Counted from the stretch's first letter, positions 33,988-45,468 are shown. The stretch: DNA of 64,000 nucleotides from Lepas anatifera (GCA_034440635.1 JAOTON010002128.1:124001-188000), one strand, 5' to 3'. Program-made: numbers and translations. Notes: generated by a model from the sequence alone, not told the origin.

Positions 33988-34703
33988 CAGATCTGACTTA
34001 TAATTAACACTGATATGATTCAATGGAGTCCACACATCATTATCATTGAATTTTGGAATTTTTTGTGTGACCTTTTCATGAGGAGAGGAGCCGTGAGAGG
34101 TTCGTGTGAAAACGTGTCCTGATGTCCAAATAACCCTCACATACCTCCAGTCACGAGGCTATAGTTCCCTGATGTTAAGAGCTAAAGGCATGTTCTTGCA
34201 AAACACGCACAATAAAAGTTGTATAGTCCGTACCGATTTTCAAGAACTGAACGACGTTTCTGCAATATTCGGCAAGCATTATGGGGTGATGCAACACGAC
34301 TTCCCCGCGAAATTTCAGTGGGGTGTCATCGGCCTTTCAAGTAGTATTGTGATCATTTCAGGGAAGGCCCTAGTTCAATTGGACGAGAAAATATTATCTT
34401 GCTGGAAATTTATAGATTCAAGAATGACTTTTATGGAGTTTAAAGGACACAGAAAATACCGTAATATGTCAGGGTAGCAAAAATGTGTCTAAATCACAGC
34501 AAAAAGAGGAATACACGGTCATTTTGTTAAGGAAATTCCAACATCAGCAGCAAAAAATATTGCATCGGGCTTGAGCTTCAAGCACCGAGGGTGAAGACAG
34601 TTTACCGTTTGAAAATTCGGAACATTGAATGCGATAAAGCTGATGGACTAAGGAACGGGACACGCAAGTCCTCACATGGCCACTCCAAAGTGAGAGAATC
34701 AAT
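33988..34703. other. No gene recognised
   Basis: A 123-codon plus-strand open frame (34106-34477) shows no recognisable domain. Nothing else was supported. Confidence 0.4.
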
Positions 34704-34825
34704 CGCGGATCCAGGGGTGCAAAGGGGGCACGTGCCTCCTTCGTTCGACCCTCGGTGCCCCCTGAAATGGTCGCGGCGCCCCTCTGAAAGATCGATGGCT
34801 CCCCCTGACAGGTCGCTAGTCAGCA
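34704..34825. mobile_element. hAT-type MITE fragment (CGCGGATCCAGGGG)
   Basis: It begins TCGCGGATCCAGGGG and contains CGGCGCCCCTCTGAAAG and CCCCCTGACAGGTCGC, resembling the interior of 9997-10257 on the opposite strand. The right end is missing or degraded. Confidence 0.55.
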
Positions 34826-35005
34826 GCCTCGGCGATAACAGGTGCTGGCAGAATATGACACAGAAATCTGACTCACACAATTGTTTGCCTTTTCTTATGA
34901 GGAGTGTACTATGGGGACACACTAATTGAGTGAATTTCTGCCCTGTGGTCGTCGTCGTCATTTTTCCACTCTGCTCCCGGGACATCGCCGCTTTCTTTTC
35001 CCCTG

Positions 35006-35735
35006 GGCAATTCCAGCACCAATCGGCCAGCCAAATGGCAAATCTACACGGTACCTCTTCGATTTTCTTCAAAATAATTTTATAGGGTTCTCATGGGCCG
35101 TAAAGACGAATCTGAAAGTTTTAGCTCGATTGGAGTAAAACTTTAGAAGTTATTGCCTCAGGCATTTTTTGAAAATCTGCTTACAGTGCATTTTTTAGGT
35201 GATTATAAAACCCACAGAGACTGATGAAATATGCTTAAAGTATATATTTTCCTGTCTGAAATGCGCCGAAGAACTCGAATCTGAAATCTGTTTGACCCTA
35301 GGTCACTTGTGAAAAAAGTTGTGATTTGACCTTGACCTAGGGTCACATTCAAAATTTGCTGGTACACCTTTTGTTCAAAATGGCATATTCCAAATTAAAG
35401 ATTGAACTTTTCTCCTTCCATTAAAATAGGTTAGAACATCCGTTTTTTATATCTACTAGTGTTTTAACACGCTTAGTGGAGGGTAGCCTGGCATCAACAC
35501 GTAATGAAGGGGGTCCCGAAATGCCTCCCCTGAGATTTCACCAATTAAGAGGGTTAGCAAAACGCGTGTTGCGGGTTTTGTGAGGGCTGTAGAATGTGTT
35601 TTTAGGCTAGATTTCATGGACCTAGACCAGTATCCTCAAGGTCAAATGAGGTCATAGAGGTCAAATGTAGGCCGTACCTGACACTTAGCGAAATGCCGTT
35701 ACTGTGCGAAACAAAGTCGCGAATACACTTTGAGC
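35006..35735 (+). repeat. Left long terminal inverted repeat
   Basis: Matches the reverse complement of about 38450-39174 with substitutions and short indels. Landmarks in order: GGCAATTCCAGCACC, ACGGTACCTC, GCCTCAGGCATTTTTTGAAAA, GACCCTAGGTCACTTG, GGTTAGAACATCCG, TTAACACGC, GGGGGTCCCGAAATGCCTCC, and GAAATGCCGT(T/G). The arm carries several AGGTCA hexamers. Confidence 0.88.
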
Positions 35736-36155
35736 GGGCAAATTTCATAAAGAGAAGATATAAATTGTTCTCTGGAATATTTAGGTCGAGGTCGGTCAAG
35801 GTAATTAACAATGACACCACAACGTGAGATATTTCCATAATGGATGCACATACGTTGAAGCTTGCATAGAAGCAACCATTAAGCAATCAATGAGTTTGAC
35901 CTTGACCCACGGTCTTTGGCCTGTGACCTGGAACTTATCATTCTGTAACCTCAGCTGTAACATAAAAACATCATACACGTATTGCCAGGGAACGTCATGT
36001 GACCGAAAGCTGTGCGATCAACAATTGCGATAATGTTTATATGACCTTGGTCTGTAACCTATGATCTAGTGAAATGATCTTAACATACAACTCTGACGAT
36101 GCTACGTTTTCGTCGCATCGCTAGGTCTGCAATGCATTTGAACTGGTGTGACCGC

Positions 36156-36383
36156 ACATAGGCGTCGGAAAAAAAGGCCAGGGGGCCTGGCCCCCACTTT
36201 TTGGCCCAAAATTTCCTTATCTCAGTCAAAATGGGAGAAAACCTGAAATTTGCATAAACGGTAACTGTGGAGGGCATCGAGGAGCCCAAATTTGAACAGT
36301 TTTTGGTCATATCATGGAAAGGTTTTTGTCAGCATCAGGTTTAAGTTTGACTGGCCCCACTTTTTTCCGGTGGCGGTGCTTAT
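36156..36383. mobile_element. MITE nested in the long-TIR transposon
   Basis: This 228-bp element has ends ACATAGGCGTCGGAAAAAA and TTTTTTCCGGTGGCGG..TTAT, flanked by the octamer GTGACCGC at 36148-36155 and 36384-36391. The interior has GGCCAGGGGGCCTGGCC and no coding sequence. It inserted into the interior of the 35006-39174 element and is therefore younger. Confidence 0.9.
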
Positions 36384-37009
36384 GTGACCGCAGATTATGG
36401 CTGTTTAGAAATATACATCTGATTTTGTAAGCCTGTAGGTCAGTCAGTGCGTAAACATAGAGGACAGATTTTCAAAGTTCTTTCCAAAATTAACTCGCTC
36501 ATCGATGTTGTTTTTCTGCCATGAAAGGTTTCCGGCCACCTCGGGTAATTATGCTTAAGCCCTGTCCAACTGCGTGTTAATGCTCATTACAGTGCTTTAA
36601 AGGATGATGATAACTCGTCGCTGGGGCTTCGACAGCATATTGGAAAGGTAGTGGGACAAAATGGTGATACAATAGGAACAGTGCTAGAAGTCTGAAGAAA
36701 GCCAAATAAGGCAATCGTGGTTTCCCGTGTTCATATATAGAACTCGCCTATCGCGTCGATTCAAATAAGTTTTTTTTCTGCATCGGACCGAAGCAAGTAT
36801 TTTCCACTCGCGAGTTAGTACTAGAGCAATACTCTCTCCTTGACGATATCTTTGCGCGATTTTACTCTCCTTGAAGTTAAAGGAAGCAAGCATTTGTCAA
36901 CACGTGGAAAAATATGTATGTATGTATGTACACCGGACACCGGTTTGCAACAATGCACCGAAATACGGGAGCCGGCGCCTCCATGAGCTGTCTTTGTGCT
37001 GAGCTGACC

Positions 37010-38331
37010 TTACGCTGTCACAGTAGGCAGCTCTGTTCCGTCCAGTGGCGGATCCAGGGGGAAGCAAAAACGGCATGTCCCCCAAATGGAAAGCTAGGGG
37101 CAAAACTATGTTTTTGCCCCCTCCCCCAAGCGGTCGACCTGCTGTATGCCCCGACTCATTTTTAATTTATAAGCAAGATTTCGGTGCTTCAACTCTCAAC
37201 TTCAAACAGAACCAGCTAAGTTCAGTGTAAATATTGGGTCTTGGATAGAAAAAAGTATTTTGTGCCCATACTTTTTCACCCCGTGACGTTTTTTTGCCTT
37301 TTGGCTCAAATATCCCAAATCCTACTGTCAAATCATATTATTGTAGCACAATTTTTCACTGCGTGACGTTTTTTCTCTTTTTTCCTTTTTGACTTTGGTT
37401 TGCTCCTCCCAAACCGACCGGCTAGATCTGCCACTGGTTCCGTCGATGTCTTCAGAGAGCTCTCGCACCTGCATGGTGTTCAGGTTTACGGGTGTGAAAC
37501 GATGAAACCGTTGGGTGCCCTTGATCTTCAACGCCGAGCTGTACCACTGTATCAGTCGTTTTGACATTTCAAAGACCTCCTCTCTACTGACAAACGCGAA
37601 ATGGATTGTGGTGTCGAAGTATTGCGTCAGAAAAGAGAACATCAATAGAAGATCCAAGATCTGATCCTTTTCTTCTCTCCTTTACCTTGCTTACCTTGGC
37701 TGTTCTTCTTCTAACTTTACCGCCAACTCCGTCACAGGCGTTCTTCCCGTGGCTGGTAGCAAAAATCGTTATTCACATGGTATTTGAAAGTCTGTCTGGA
37801 TGATAACAAGCATTGATAAAGTGAAAATTGTTTTTGTATTGGCCACCGCACCCGTCTGATACGTAATGTGTTTTCTTCAAACTTGGCATGTGGGTGCGTA
37901 GCCAAGGTACGGGTTTGTGCTGCAAGATATGAGCCATGACGTGAGAGTGCTTTAAGTCGTCACTTAAAAAAAAACTTCTACTGCACCGGACTCCATCCTC
38001 AATCCAGTATGGAACAAAAAGGTGTACAGTCACCTGCTTTGCAGACCAGTGATACGACTGAGCAGCATTTTGCGCAGCACATGTATTATTTTCTGATAAG
38101 TCATCGATGACTACGGCTTTCCCCCTTTGGTGCCTTTTCCTTCCAGTTTGCTATATAATGCCCTTGAGCCATATATATGTAGTGGTGATGGGTTAGGTTA
38201 CATACATTCTCACTCAGGGGATCAACAAATCGCTCTATATTATCCACGCAATCCGAACGCATCGATTCTCTCTCTGATTTTGACCATTCTTTGAACGTAA
38301 TATCTTCAGAAGCCATTTGCACGGAGTCAAA
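37010..38331 (-). pseudogene. Transposase-like gene remnant (SDG..QYKN family)
   Basis: Reading down the minus strand, pieces in three frames form one collinear protein. The first runs from MASEDITFKEW through VDNIERFVDPL and YIANWKEKAPKGE. A frameshift near 38105 leads to KAVVIDDLSENN, AQSYHW, TVHLFVPYW, LSDDLKHSHVMAHIL and YVSDGCGGQYKNN (37827-37859). After NACYHPD come a frame change, an in-frame TAA near 37766 where related proteins have EW, then KNACDGVGGKV (about 37717-37747). A final block has FVSREEVFEM, KGTQRFHRFTPVN and LSEDIDG. I recall uncharacterised cnidarian and other invertebrate proteins with DFAENY, FHW, SDG.AGQYKN and ATSHGK..CDG..GT. Spaced acidic residues suggest an RNase H-like nuclease, but this is inference. 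A hAT MITE splits the last block. Beyond it the frame resumes as TELPTVTA and a stop at 37010-37012. It lies within the long-TIR transposon, probably as its former transposase. Confidence 0.8.
37043..37436. mobile_element. hAT-type MITE, 394 bp, inside the transposase remnant
   Basis: The ends CAGTGGCGGATCCAGGGGG and GGCTAGATCTGCCACTG are flanked by GTTCCGTC at 37035-37042 and 37437-37444. The 8-bp duplication is perfect. It aligns with 43905-44317 throughout (CAAGATTT..GTTCCTTCAACTCT-type, ACTTCAAACAGAACCAG, ACCCCGTGACG, AACCGAC). It interrupts the last coding block of the remnant. Removing it with one duplication restores a continuous frame across the junction. Confidence 0.96.
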
Positions 38332-38449
38332 AGAGTATAAATACTCCCTAACCTCCTCCTATCTAGGGCTCCTTTGACGTGAGGGTGTCCACTGTCACCG
38401 TACTGTTATATTTTTTCAATATCACTGTTTCAATATATCACTGTTATAT

Positions 38450-39174
38450 ATTTCAAACGTTTCGCAACTTTTTCCGTATAATCACGGCACTTCACTAAAG
38501 GTGTCCGGTATGACGTACATACATTTAACATATATGACCTGATTTGACCTTAAAGATATAGATATAAGTCCATACAATTGAGCTCAAATAAAACAGTTTA
38601 CAGGCCTCACAAATCCCGGAACATGCGTTTTCCTAACCCTCTTAATTGGCAAGATTTCAGGGGAGGCATTTCGGGACCCCCTTCATTACGTGTTGACACC
38701 AGACCATCCTCCACTGTGCGTGTTAAAAACACTAGTAGATATAAAAAACGGATGTTCTAACCTATTTTATTGGACGGAAAAAGTTCAATCTTAAATTTAA
38801 GATATTCCATTTTGAAAACAAGGTGTACCAGCAAATTTGGGACATGACCTTAGGTCAAGGTCAAATCATAATTATTTTCTCAAGTGACCTAGGGTCAAAC
38901 GGACTTCAGATTCAAGTTTTTCGGTTCATTTCAGACAGGAAAAGGTATATTTAATACATAGTTCATCAGTCTCTGTGGGTTGTATGGTCATCTAAAAAAT
39001 GCACTGTAAGCAGATTTTCAAAAAATGCCTGAGGCAATAACTTCTAAAGTTTTATTCCGATTGAGCTGAAACTCTCATATTCAGCTTCGGGGTCCATGAG
39101 AACCCTATATGCCAATCTTAAAGAAAATCGGAGAGGTACCGTGTAGGCCTTGGTCGATTGGTGCTGGAATTGCC
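38450..39174 (-). repeat. Right long terminal inverted repeat
   Basis: Inverted partner of 35006-35735. Its outer end GGAATTGCC abuts CCCCTG. The transposase-like remnant begins about 120 bp inside its inner edge, reading away from this arm. Confidence 0.88.
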
Positions 39175-39180
39175 CCCCTG

Positions 39181-39771
39181 AAAGTTCTTGCCATTCCAGT
39201 TCATGGCGGCCAGAAATTTGTCTTACTGATATTGGTAGAGCCTAATGTTCTGCCGTTTGTATTCCTCTGACACGAGAGTGTCATCCTTGACCATGGCGAT
39301 GGAGCCACAATGATCAAAATCATAGAATGCTTAGTAGAGAATGACACCCAGACGCTCTGAATTTCCCATTTACTTTTTTCTTTCTCACTGTTGGACCCAC
39401 TTTTCTAGTGGATTTATTTTGGCATAATTCAATAATCCTAGTGTATATAAAATCATCTAGTGTGGAAGAAAGGAAACATTGGATGAAAAATGCGCAAATC
39501 TTAAGTAAGGGATGCAATTGAGTTTAAACTAACTCCTACAATATTACACCGTTTGAACTTACCACTCGTCTACCATATGTTCAAACGTGAATTTTACACT
39601 CAGTATCCCAGTGCAAAACCATTTTTGAGACACTGCGGAGTGGGGCGCTGCGACATCCCAAAGATTAGCCAGCATACTAAACGCTCACGTCGGTAAAAAC
39701 ACCGTCTTGGGTCAACTAGGCTATTTGACGCAAATCAGATATAATTTAACAACGTATTCTTCCTTTGTACT
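39181..39771. other. No gene recognised
   Basis: Unique DNA between two transposons. No exon or RNA gene was supported. Confidence 0.4.
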
Positions 39772-39775
39772 TTAA

Positions 39776-40796
39776 CCCGCGCCCCACCGGGGTCCGGCGC
39801 CACCTTCGCCCCACCGGGGACCATCGATGGCCCCCTCTAACTCCGAAAATATGGGCGTTAGCGCAAATCTGCAAGGTGCATTAGAAAGCTGGCGTGAATT
39901 CAGTAAGAAATTACTTCACATGTTTTAGCGCTCAGGTCAATGGCTTGACCTCCAGAGGTCAAATTAGGTCAAAATCGGCTATTTTCACTCAAATATGCAA
40001 TGCTTAAGCAAACTGGGCATAACTTTTATGCCATTAGAGCTATTGAGATGTGATAAATTCCATTGGATAGGAAAATTCCAGACCTTTATCTGCTATGCGG
40101 AACGTAATGACCTCCCGCAAGTGTTTTGATATCCAGAGGTCACCTCGTGACCTTTTATGACCTGAGGTCACGAAGGTCAGAAGGTGACTTTGTCGTATAT
40201 TAAATGAAAGCCAGTGACGAAACATACACGATGGTGTTTGATTCAGCGCTCAAGCTTATATAGGTCAAAAGTTATTGTCCAAATACTATTTTTGACCCCT
40301 GGTGAACTTGGATGACCTTGGAGAGGTCAAAGGGCAAATATAGCCCCCTGGAGTCCGTGAAAGGGTGTCCAAGAACGCTTCTCTGATCAAGCTGAGCAAT
40401 TTAAATTGTTTTTTGTGACTTTTAGATCATAAGACAGCTTTTCCCCATGCTTTTTCAATAGGAGAGGTCACCCCGTGACATGACCTCAGGTCACAAAATA
40501 GAAAAATCCCGGATATACACCTTGTAGACCCTGGAGGGGTCATGAAGTTTAGGAAGTTTCAAATCGATCGACTTCGAAATGTAGCTCTTACAGAGCTCTA
40601 AAGTTGAAGTGAAGTGACCTTGGTTGACCGCGTCTGGTGACATGAACTTGGGTGGCCCGGAGTAAAAATTTCAGGGATGGTGGAAAAATGATGCAGTGAG
40701 AGGAAAAGCCCTCAACCGTTGTGCTGCGCCTCGTCGTTTTTCTGCTATCCTGGAAAAACCTTAGAGGGGCCATCGATGGCCCCGGTGGGGGGAGGG
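39776..40796. mobile_element. AGGTCA-rich TTAA element, 1021 bp
   Basis: The ends CCCGCGCCCCACCGGGG and CCCCGGTGGGGGGAGGG are flanked by TTAA at 39772-39775 and 40797-40800. GGCCATCGATGGCC lies subterminally at both ends. The interior has many AGGTCA/TGACCT hexamers, often paired (TGACCTNNAGAGGTCA), and no coding sequence. Its sequence is largely different from 26059-26897 and 27006-28001 although the layout is the same. Confidence 0.8.
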
Positions 40797-40800
40797 TTAA

Positions 40801-41294
40801 TTATACTTGAAACGCTCTATTACGTCAATATTATTTGAAAAATACACCCACGTAACTTTCCGGTAAGATTTTGATGAGCTGCGAATATGAAACATTTACT
40901 TCAGGCTGATTTTAGACCGCAGACGGTGACCTGATTGCGAGGAAATTTTGAACGGATGCCCGAAATTAACCAAATAATGAACAATTTTCGGGGGCATTTT
41001 TAAACAAAAGTGTGCACACTATAAAGTCATATTGCTTATCAAAACACCAACTCAGCAGCATTCCACATGTAAGAAGATTCATGAAGGCTCACATTGTCCA
41101 GTTGCAGAACGGTGTGCGCCATCCAGCGTCGGCCAGGCAGGTCGCAACTGGCCAGAAAGTAAGAAGGACCATACAATTTTAGCTTCCAACTCTGACAATA
41201 CATTTTCCACAGCAAAACGGAAAGCTAACCAGATTCTGACCCATTTTTGCTACCAGTTAAGAACACTAGAATATTCCCTGTGCCCCCAAATCCG
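40801..41294. other. No gene recognised
   Basis: Host DNA between two AGGTCA-rich elements. An 88-codon frame at 41032-41298 has no recognisable domain. Confidence 0.4.
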
Positions 41295-41298
41295 TTAA

Positions 41299-42294
41299 CA
41301 CGCACCCCGCTGGGGGCGAAATTCACCCCCTCCTGATTTTCCCAGATATCTCCAACATTAAGAGACGCAGAACAACAAAACTTACAGTAGCTTATCCCTG
41401 ATCAATTTTACACATCTGACCAAATTTTTGAGTTAAGGTCATGTCAGGTCAAGGAGCTATTCAGGGTCAAGTGACCCGACCTCAAAACCTAAAATTACGA
41501 GTTTGAAGCAGCGCCCAGGGAAACTGATCAGTTTGAAACTTCCACAATATGGTAAGGCCATTAGGGTCTACAAACCTGCTATCTCGGAATTGTGATTTTG
41601 TTGACTTAAGGTGGGGTCAATTTTTGATCACCCCATTATAAGTCTAAGGTGAAAATAGAATGGGCTCGTTTACCGTAAATTCTGGATAGATAAAGCTGAA
41701 AATCCTCAAAACGTCCATTCTTACCACGATCTTGACCATAAAGTTGAGTTTTTGAGCATCTGACCTCTCAAAGGTCATATCAGGTCACGGGAGAAGAGAG
41801 AGAGAGATTGTTTTCCCAATAACTTCTCACTGAATTGAGATAAAGCTCCCATTTTGCTTGCATTGTGCTTATATTGTCACGGGGAGTCGATTGATATGCA
41901 ACATGACCATATCAGGTCACTCAGTGACGCTGACCTAGGTCGAGGTCAGGTCATTTTGATTATTTGACCTAGCAAGGTCATATTATGCATCATTGGATTT
42001 GCCGCGATGAGAGGAATCCAATGATGCATAAATATTTGCTCTAGCACCCCTGAGGGTAGATCTAGAGAGGGAAACGTACACTGCTCTGTGGTAAGCCTAT
42101 GGAGCCTTCTTTGACCTATGCTGATCTCAATATTGACTTGGCATTAAAATTATTCCCATAAACCTCTTCGTCTTGTCAAGAGCTTTCCGAACGTCGCCTG
42201 TAATTTTCCTTTAGCTTTCGTGGGGAACGAGATACGGAGGGGGCGAAACCCCCAGCGGGGCGCGTCATGCAAAGGGACCCCCGCGGGGCGCTTG
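41299..42294. mobile_element. AGGTCA-rich TTAA element, 996 bp, inverse of 27006-28001
   Basis: The ends CACGCACCCCGCTGGGG and CCCCGCGGGGCGCTTG are flanked by TTAA at 41295-41298 and 42295-42298. It is the inverted homologue of 27006-28001. Shared landmarks include CTGATCAATTTTACACATCTG, TTTGAAGCAGCGCCCAGGG, AGATAAAGCTGAAAATCCTC and AGAGGGAAACGTACACTGCTC. Subterminal CCCC(C/A)GCGGGG palindromes are present. Non-coding. Confidence 0.87.
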
Positions 42295-42298
42295 TTAA

Positions 42299-42862
42299 AA
42301 ACGAAATATAAATTTTTGCTGGAAGTGAAGTGGCCTAGCCTCAGCAGAGGCTCTTTTTGTGATTTCAGCCTTTTAGCTACCCTCACTGGTCCACAAGAGA
42401 ACGTAAGACTTGAAAGAAAGGACGTGATTGAAATGTGGTCACCAGACGGAATGAGCTTCCGAGCGACAGCAAGGAATTGAACGCAGGAATGCATTTTACA
42501 AATTACTACTTTGTGCTGAATCTATTTTGGATGCCATGAAGAATAAACTCCACCCGTCCCGTCGGATCTATGGGACCAATTGGAACAAGTATCACATCGG
42601 GAGATTCATGATTTCGGGTATTGTTGCATAGACATAAAACCGCATCCATGACGTTGACGGAGTAGGGTCTTCACATAAGTGACTATTTTGGGGTTCAAAA
42701 CATAACACCATGTGGTAGCCATCGGCTCAGTATGATCCTCATTCCCTCTGATCATGCTATGACTTATTAGTCAGTCATATAATTAGATAATTACAGCAAT
42801 CGTAAAGTAAAAATCCAGGTAGAATTCGCAAATCTCCATTCATGTTTTAATGTGACTCTTAG
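42299..42862. other. No gene recognised
   Basis: No exon, RNA gene or transposon end could be supported. Confidence 0.4.
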
Positions 42863-43043
42863 CATGGGCGCCGAAAGCAGGGGGACGCGTCTCCCCTGTT
42901 GGCCAACCAGGGGGATGTCCCCCCAAAATTTTTGGGTCAATCGTCATTAATGCTTTCAAGTACCGAATATGCTCAAAATTCGCCTCCCCGGTCAGCAGCA
43001 GCCTGGGTCCGTCCCCCTGCAAAAATTCAGTGGCGGCACCCTG
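42863..43043 (-). mobile_element. hAT-type MITE (GGGCGCC family), inverted copy
   Basis: It runs from CATGGGCGCCGAAAGCAGG to AGTGGCGGCACCCTG and is inverted relative to 17372-17565 and 21523-21686. Flanks ACTCTTAG and CTTCTTAG match at 6 of 8. It retains the 'CTGTTGGCCAACCAG' section seen in the 17.4-kb copy. Confidence 0.85.
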
Positions 43044-43248
43044 CTTCTTAGGAAATACAAATGTGTGATAACTGAAATGTGTTTTATAGCACAAAAATAA
43101 TGTATGATTGTTTTGATTTAAAACACCATTCCCATTAAAAATCCGAATTTTGCTATGGCCTAGCTTCAGCTGTTTTCGACCTAAAAATCACCCCCTGAGC
43201 AAGGCTCCCCTGTACAGGTAAACACTCCCCGTCTGACTTTTTGTCTCC

Positions 43249-43302
<54 letters not shown>

Positions 43303-43896
43303 GGTAGTTTAGTCATTCTAAAATTCCCACATATTTTTTCTGGGGAACGTTTGCAAGCCCAAATCAGCTATTTTCGTCTTATTACCACAATATTATTTTA
43401 TAAAACAAGTTGCTATTTCTCTGGGTAATTGAATACAGAAGTTACCGAAATATCATCAATCATGATTGGATAATTGGTCGGGTGAAGTCTGATGCTTTCG
43501 AGCTCAGTCTGGTGATTGTAAAAGCACTGATCATGGTTTTTGAGGGACAGCAAATTGTTAGACTGACTTAAAATGATGGAACATCAGCTGCTAGATTTCA
43601 CTTCTGGGTACGAGGAGGTACGAGGCACCATTATAGATTGCTGGCAGTTTTTCAAAGACAAAAACTCATTGAAACATCATTGTAGCTGACCTCTCGCTTG
43701 CTTAGATTATCGATCCAATTAGAGAACACCTTGCTGAGATTACTGAATGTGGGGGCGGTAAAAACCGAACCAGTTTTGATGCCCGGGATCATGTAATATT
43801 AGTAAGGGTCAATCCCATTGTTTTTCTTTACAATGCCTTCATATTTCCCATTTAAAATACTTGATTTGAAAACACGGTAGTCAAAGTCCATGAAAA
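43044..43896. other. No gene; (CT)n microsatellite at 43253-43300
   Basis: Unique DNA with an uninterrupted CT dinucleotide run of about 46 bp. No exon was recognised. Confidence 0.6.
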
Positions 43897-43904
43897 CTCT
43901 ATGG

Positions 43905-44317
43905 CTGTGACGGATCCAGAAGGGAGAGGCAAAAACGAATTCAACCCCCCCAACGGGAAAGCTCAGAATAAACTACGTCTTTGCCCCCACCCCCCCCACA
44001 CACACACACACACACACACAGCGATCGACCTCCTTTTGCCTTGACTCCTCTTGAGTTCATAAGCAAGATTTTTGTTCCTTCAACTCTAAACTTCAAACAG
44101 AACCAGTCAACTTTAGTGTAAACATTGGGATATGGATAACAAAAACCAACCATCTTGTGCGTATATTTTTTACCCCGTCACGGTTTTGTTTGCCTTTCGC
44201 CTTGGATATCCCCAAAAGCTACCGTCTAATTATATTGCAGCAAAATTTTTTACAGCGTGACGTTTTTTTGTTGCGACTTTGACTTGCCCCCAAACCGACA
44301 GGCTAGATCCGGCACTG
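43905..44317. mobile_element. hAT-type MITE, second copy of the 37.0-kb element
   Basis: 413 bp with ends CTGTGACGGATCCAGAAGGG and GGCTAGATCCGGCACTG. Flanks CTCTATGG (43897-43904) and CTCAATGA (44318-44325) match at 6 of 8. It is collinear with 37043-37436 but has gained a (CA)n run near 43998-44020. Its eroded duplication and ends make it the older copy. Confidence 0.88.
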
Positions 44318-44325
44318 CTCAATGA

Positions 44326-45468
44326 GACGTCCTTGTCCACTCAGCAGGGCCTGAGCAGGAATCATGTCCCCAGTCGGCTGCCACGTGACTGGCACGCGCC
44401 CGGGGCGCAGAGGCACCGGTCACGCCGGTAAACAGGTGTCCGTGTGCCAGTGGCGTGGCGAGGGGTGACCAGGCTATAGGCTCTCCTTTTGTTCAATATT
44501 TCCTATCAGCGTTCGTGAATGTATTCACTTTGACTTCAAACTGCAGATTCTCTGCTATCAACTACCTTCATGAATTTCTGGCTGTGCCACTGCTCCCGTC
44601 CCATTCACCAAAGCATGAATGAACAGACATACCACAGCGGCCACTCATGCGAATCCGGTACTGCCAGTGCCATCTATTGGGAAAGTTTTATAAAACTTGA
44701 AATAACTTTTTCGCCGAGCCTTTTTTGGTTTTGATTCTGTATGGAAATTGTATAGAGGAAATAGCCGCAAAACTCTGTTGTTTCCGTTTTTTCGATTTTT
44801 ACCCTGAATTTTTGGGAAACGCTTTCAAATTTTAGCTTCTCATATCTTTCTTATAAGGCAAAAATTCAAAAAAGTACAACAACAGAGTTGTGGAGACTGG
44901 CTCCTAGAACATAGGCCCACCCACACCATTTCAATGATTATATCTTGTAAAAAGTTATTCAAACTTTAAGTTTGAGAAATTTGAAAAAGAAAGTCAAATT
45001 GTACAAAAACTAGAAATGCATCAGGCTTGAAAAGCAACTGTCGTAAGGATACACTTGTTATCTACTTCTGGTGAAAAAATCACGACGATAGCCACGTTAC
45101 TTTACGAGATATTTCACGAAATATGCTCCCATAGGGTTAACATTGATAACGCACCCTTAAGTTCTGACAGTGTCCGGCCGACAAATGAAGTCTGAGAAAA
45201 CGAAAAAATGGAAATAAAAATGGGAGACCCCTTCCTCCTCGGTGGCAACGCTCATAGTAAGAGGCCTTGTCAGGGGAACATTCGGTCACGTCCCTCTACC
45301 TGGACTCAACCCGCTCGCAGTCATCTCCGGTCCTGCCATTGATTCCAGTTCCGACGCCAGGACCAATTTTTACGTTTATGATCACAGTCCTCATGATATC
45401 ATTCATAATGTCAAAGTATAGTCATACTTCATAAAATTATTTTTCAAAGCCTTAAAAATTTGCCAAAC
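44326..45468. other. No gene recognised
   Basis: The 44685-45170 section has phrases such as AAAACTTGAAATAACTTTTTC and 'AGTTATTCAAACTTTAAG' that look repeat-derived. No second copy occurs in this window and no ends were identified. Confidence 0.35.

Larger units (their letters stand above)
35006..39174. mobile_element. 4.17-kb DNA transposon with ~0.7-kb inverted repeats
   Basis: The outer ends are exact inverted copies, GGCAATTCCAGCACCAATCG and its complement. They directly abut the hexamer CCCCTG on both sides (35000-35005 and 39175-39180), which reads as a 6-bp target duplication. The inverted repeats remain alignable for about 730 bp, to about 35735 and about 38450. They contain AGGTCA-rich sequence and an internal TTAACACGC motif (35464-35472, with its inverse at 38718-38726). 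The interior holds a decayed transposase-like gene on the minus strand (37010-38331) and two later MITEs (36156-36383 and 37043-37436). I cannot assign a superfamily. The internal TTAACACGC leaves open that a 3.26-kb core (35468-38722) was once the mobile unit. Related sequence recurs near 51370-51480. Confidence 0.8.

Noticed and set aside
26041..42300. CRISPR-like spaced repeats (recurring AGGTCA or TTAACACGC)
   Set aside because: Spacing is irregular, repeats are 6-9 bp, and they belong to transposon ends and interiors in a eukaryotic genome.
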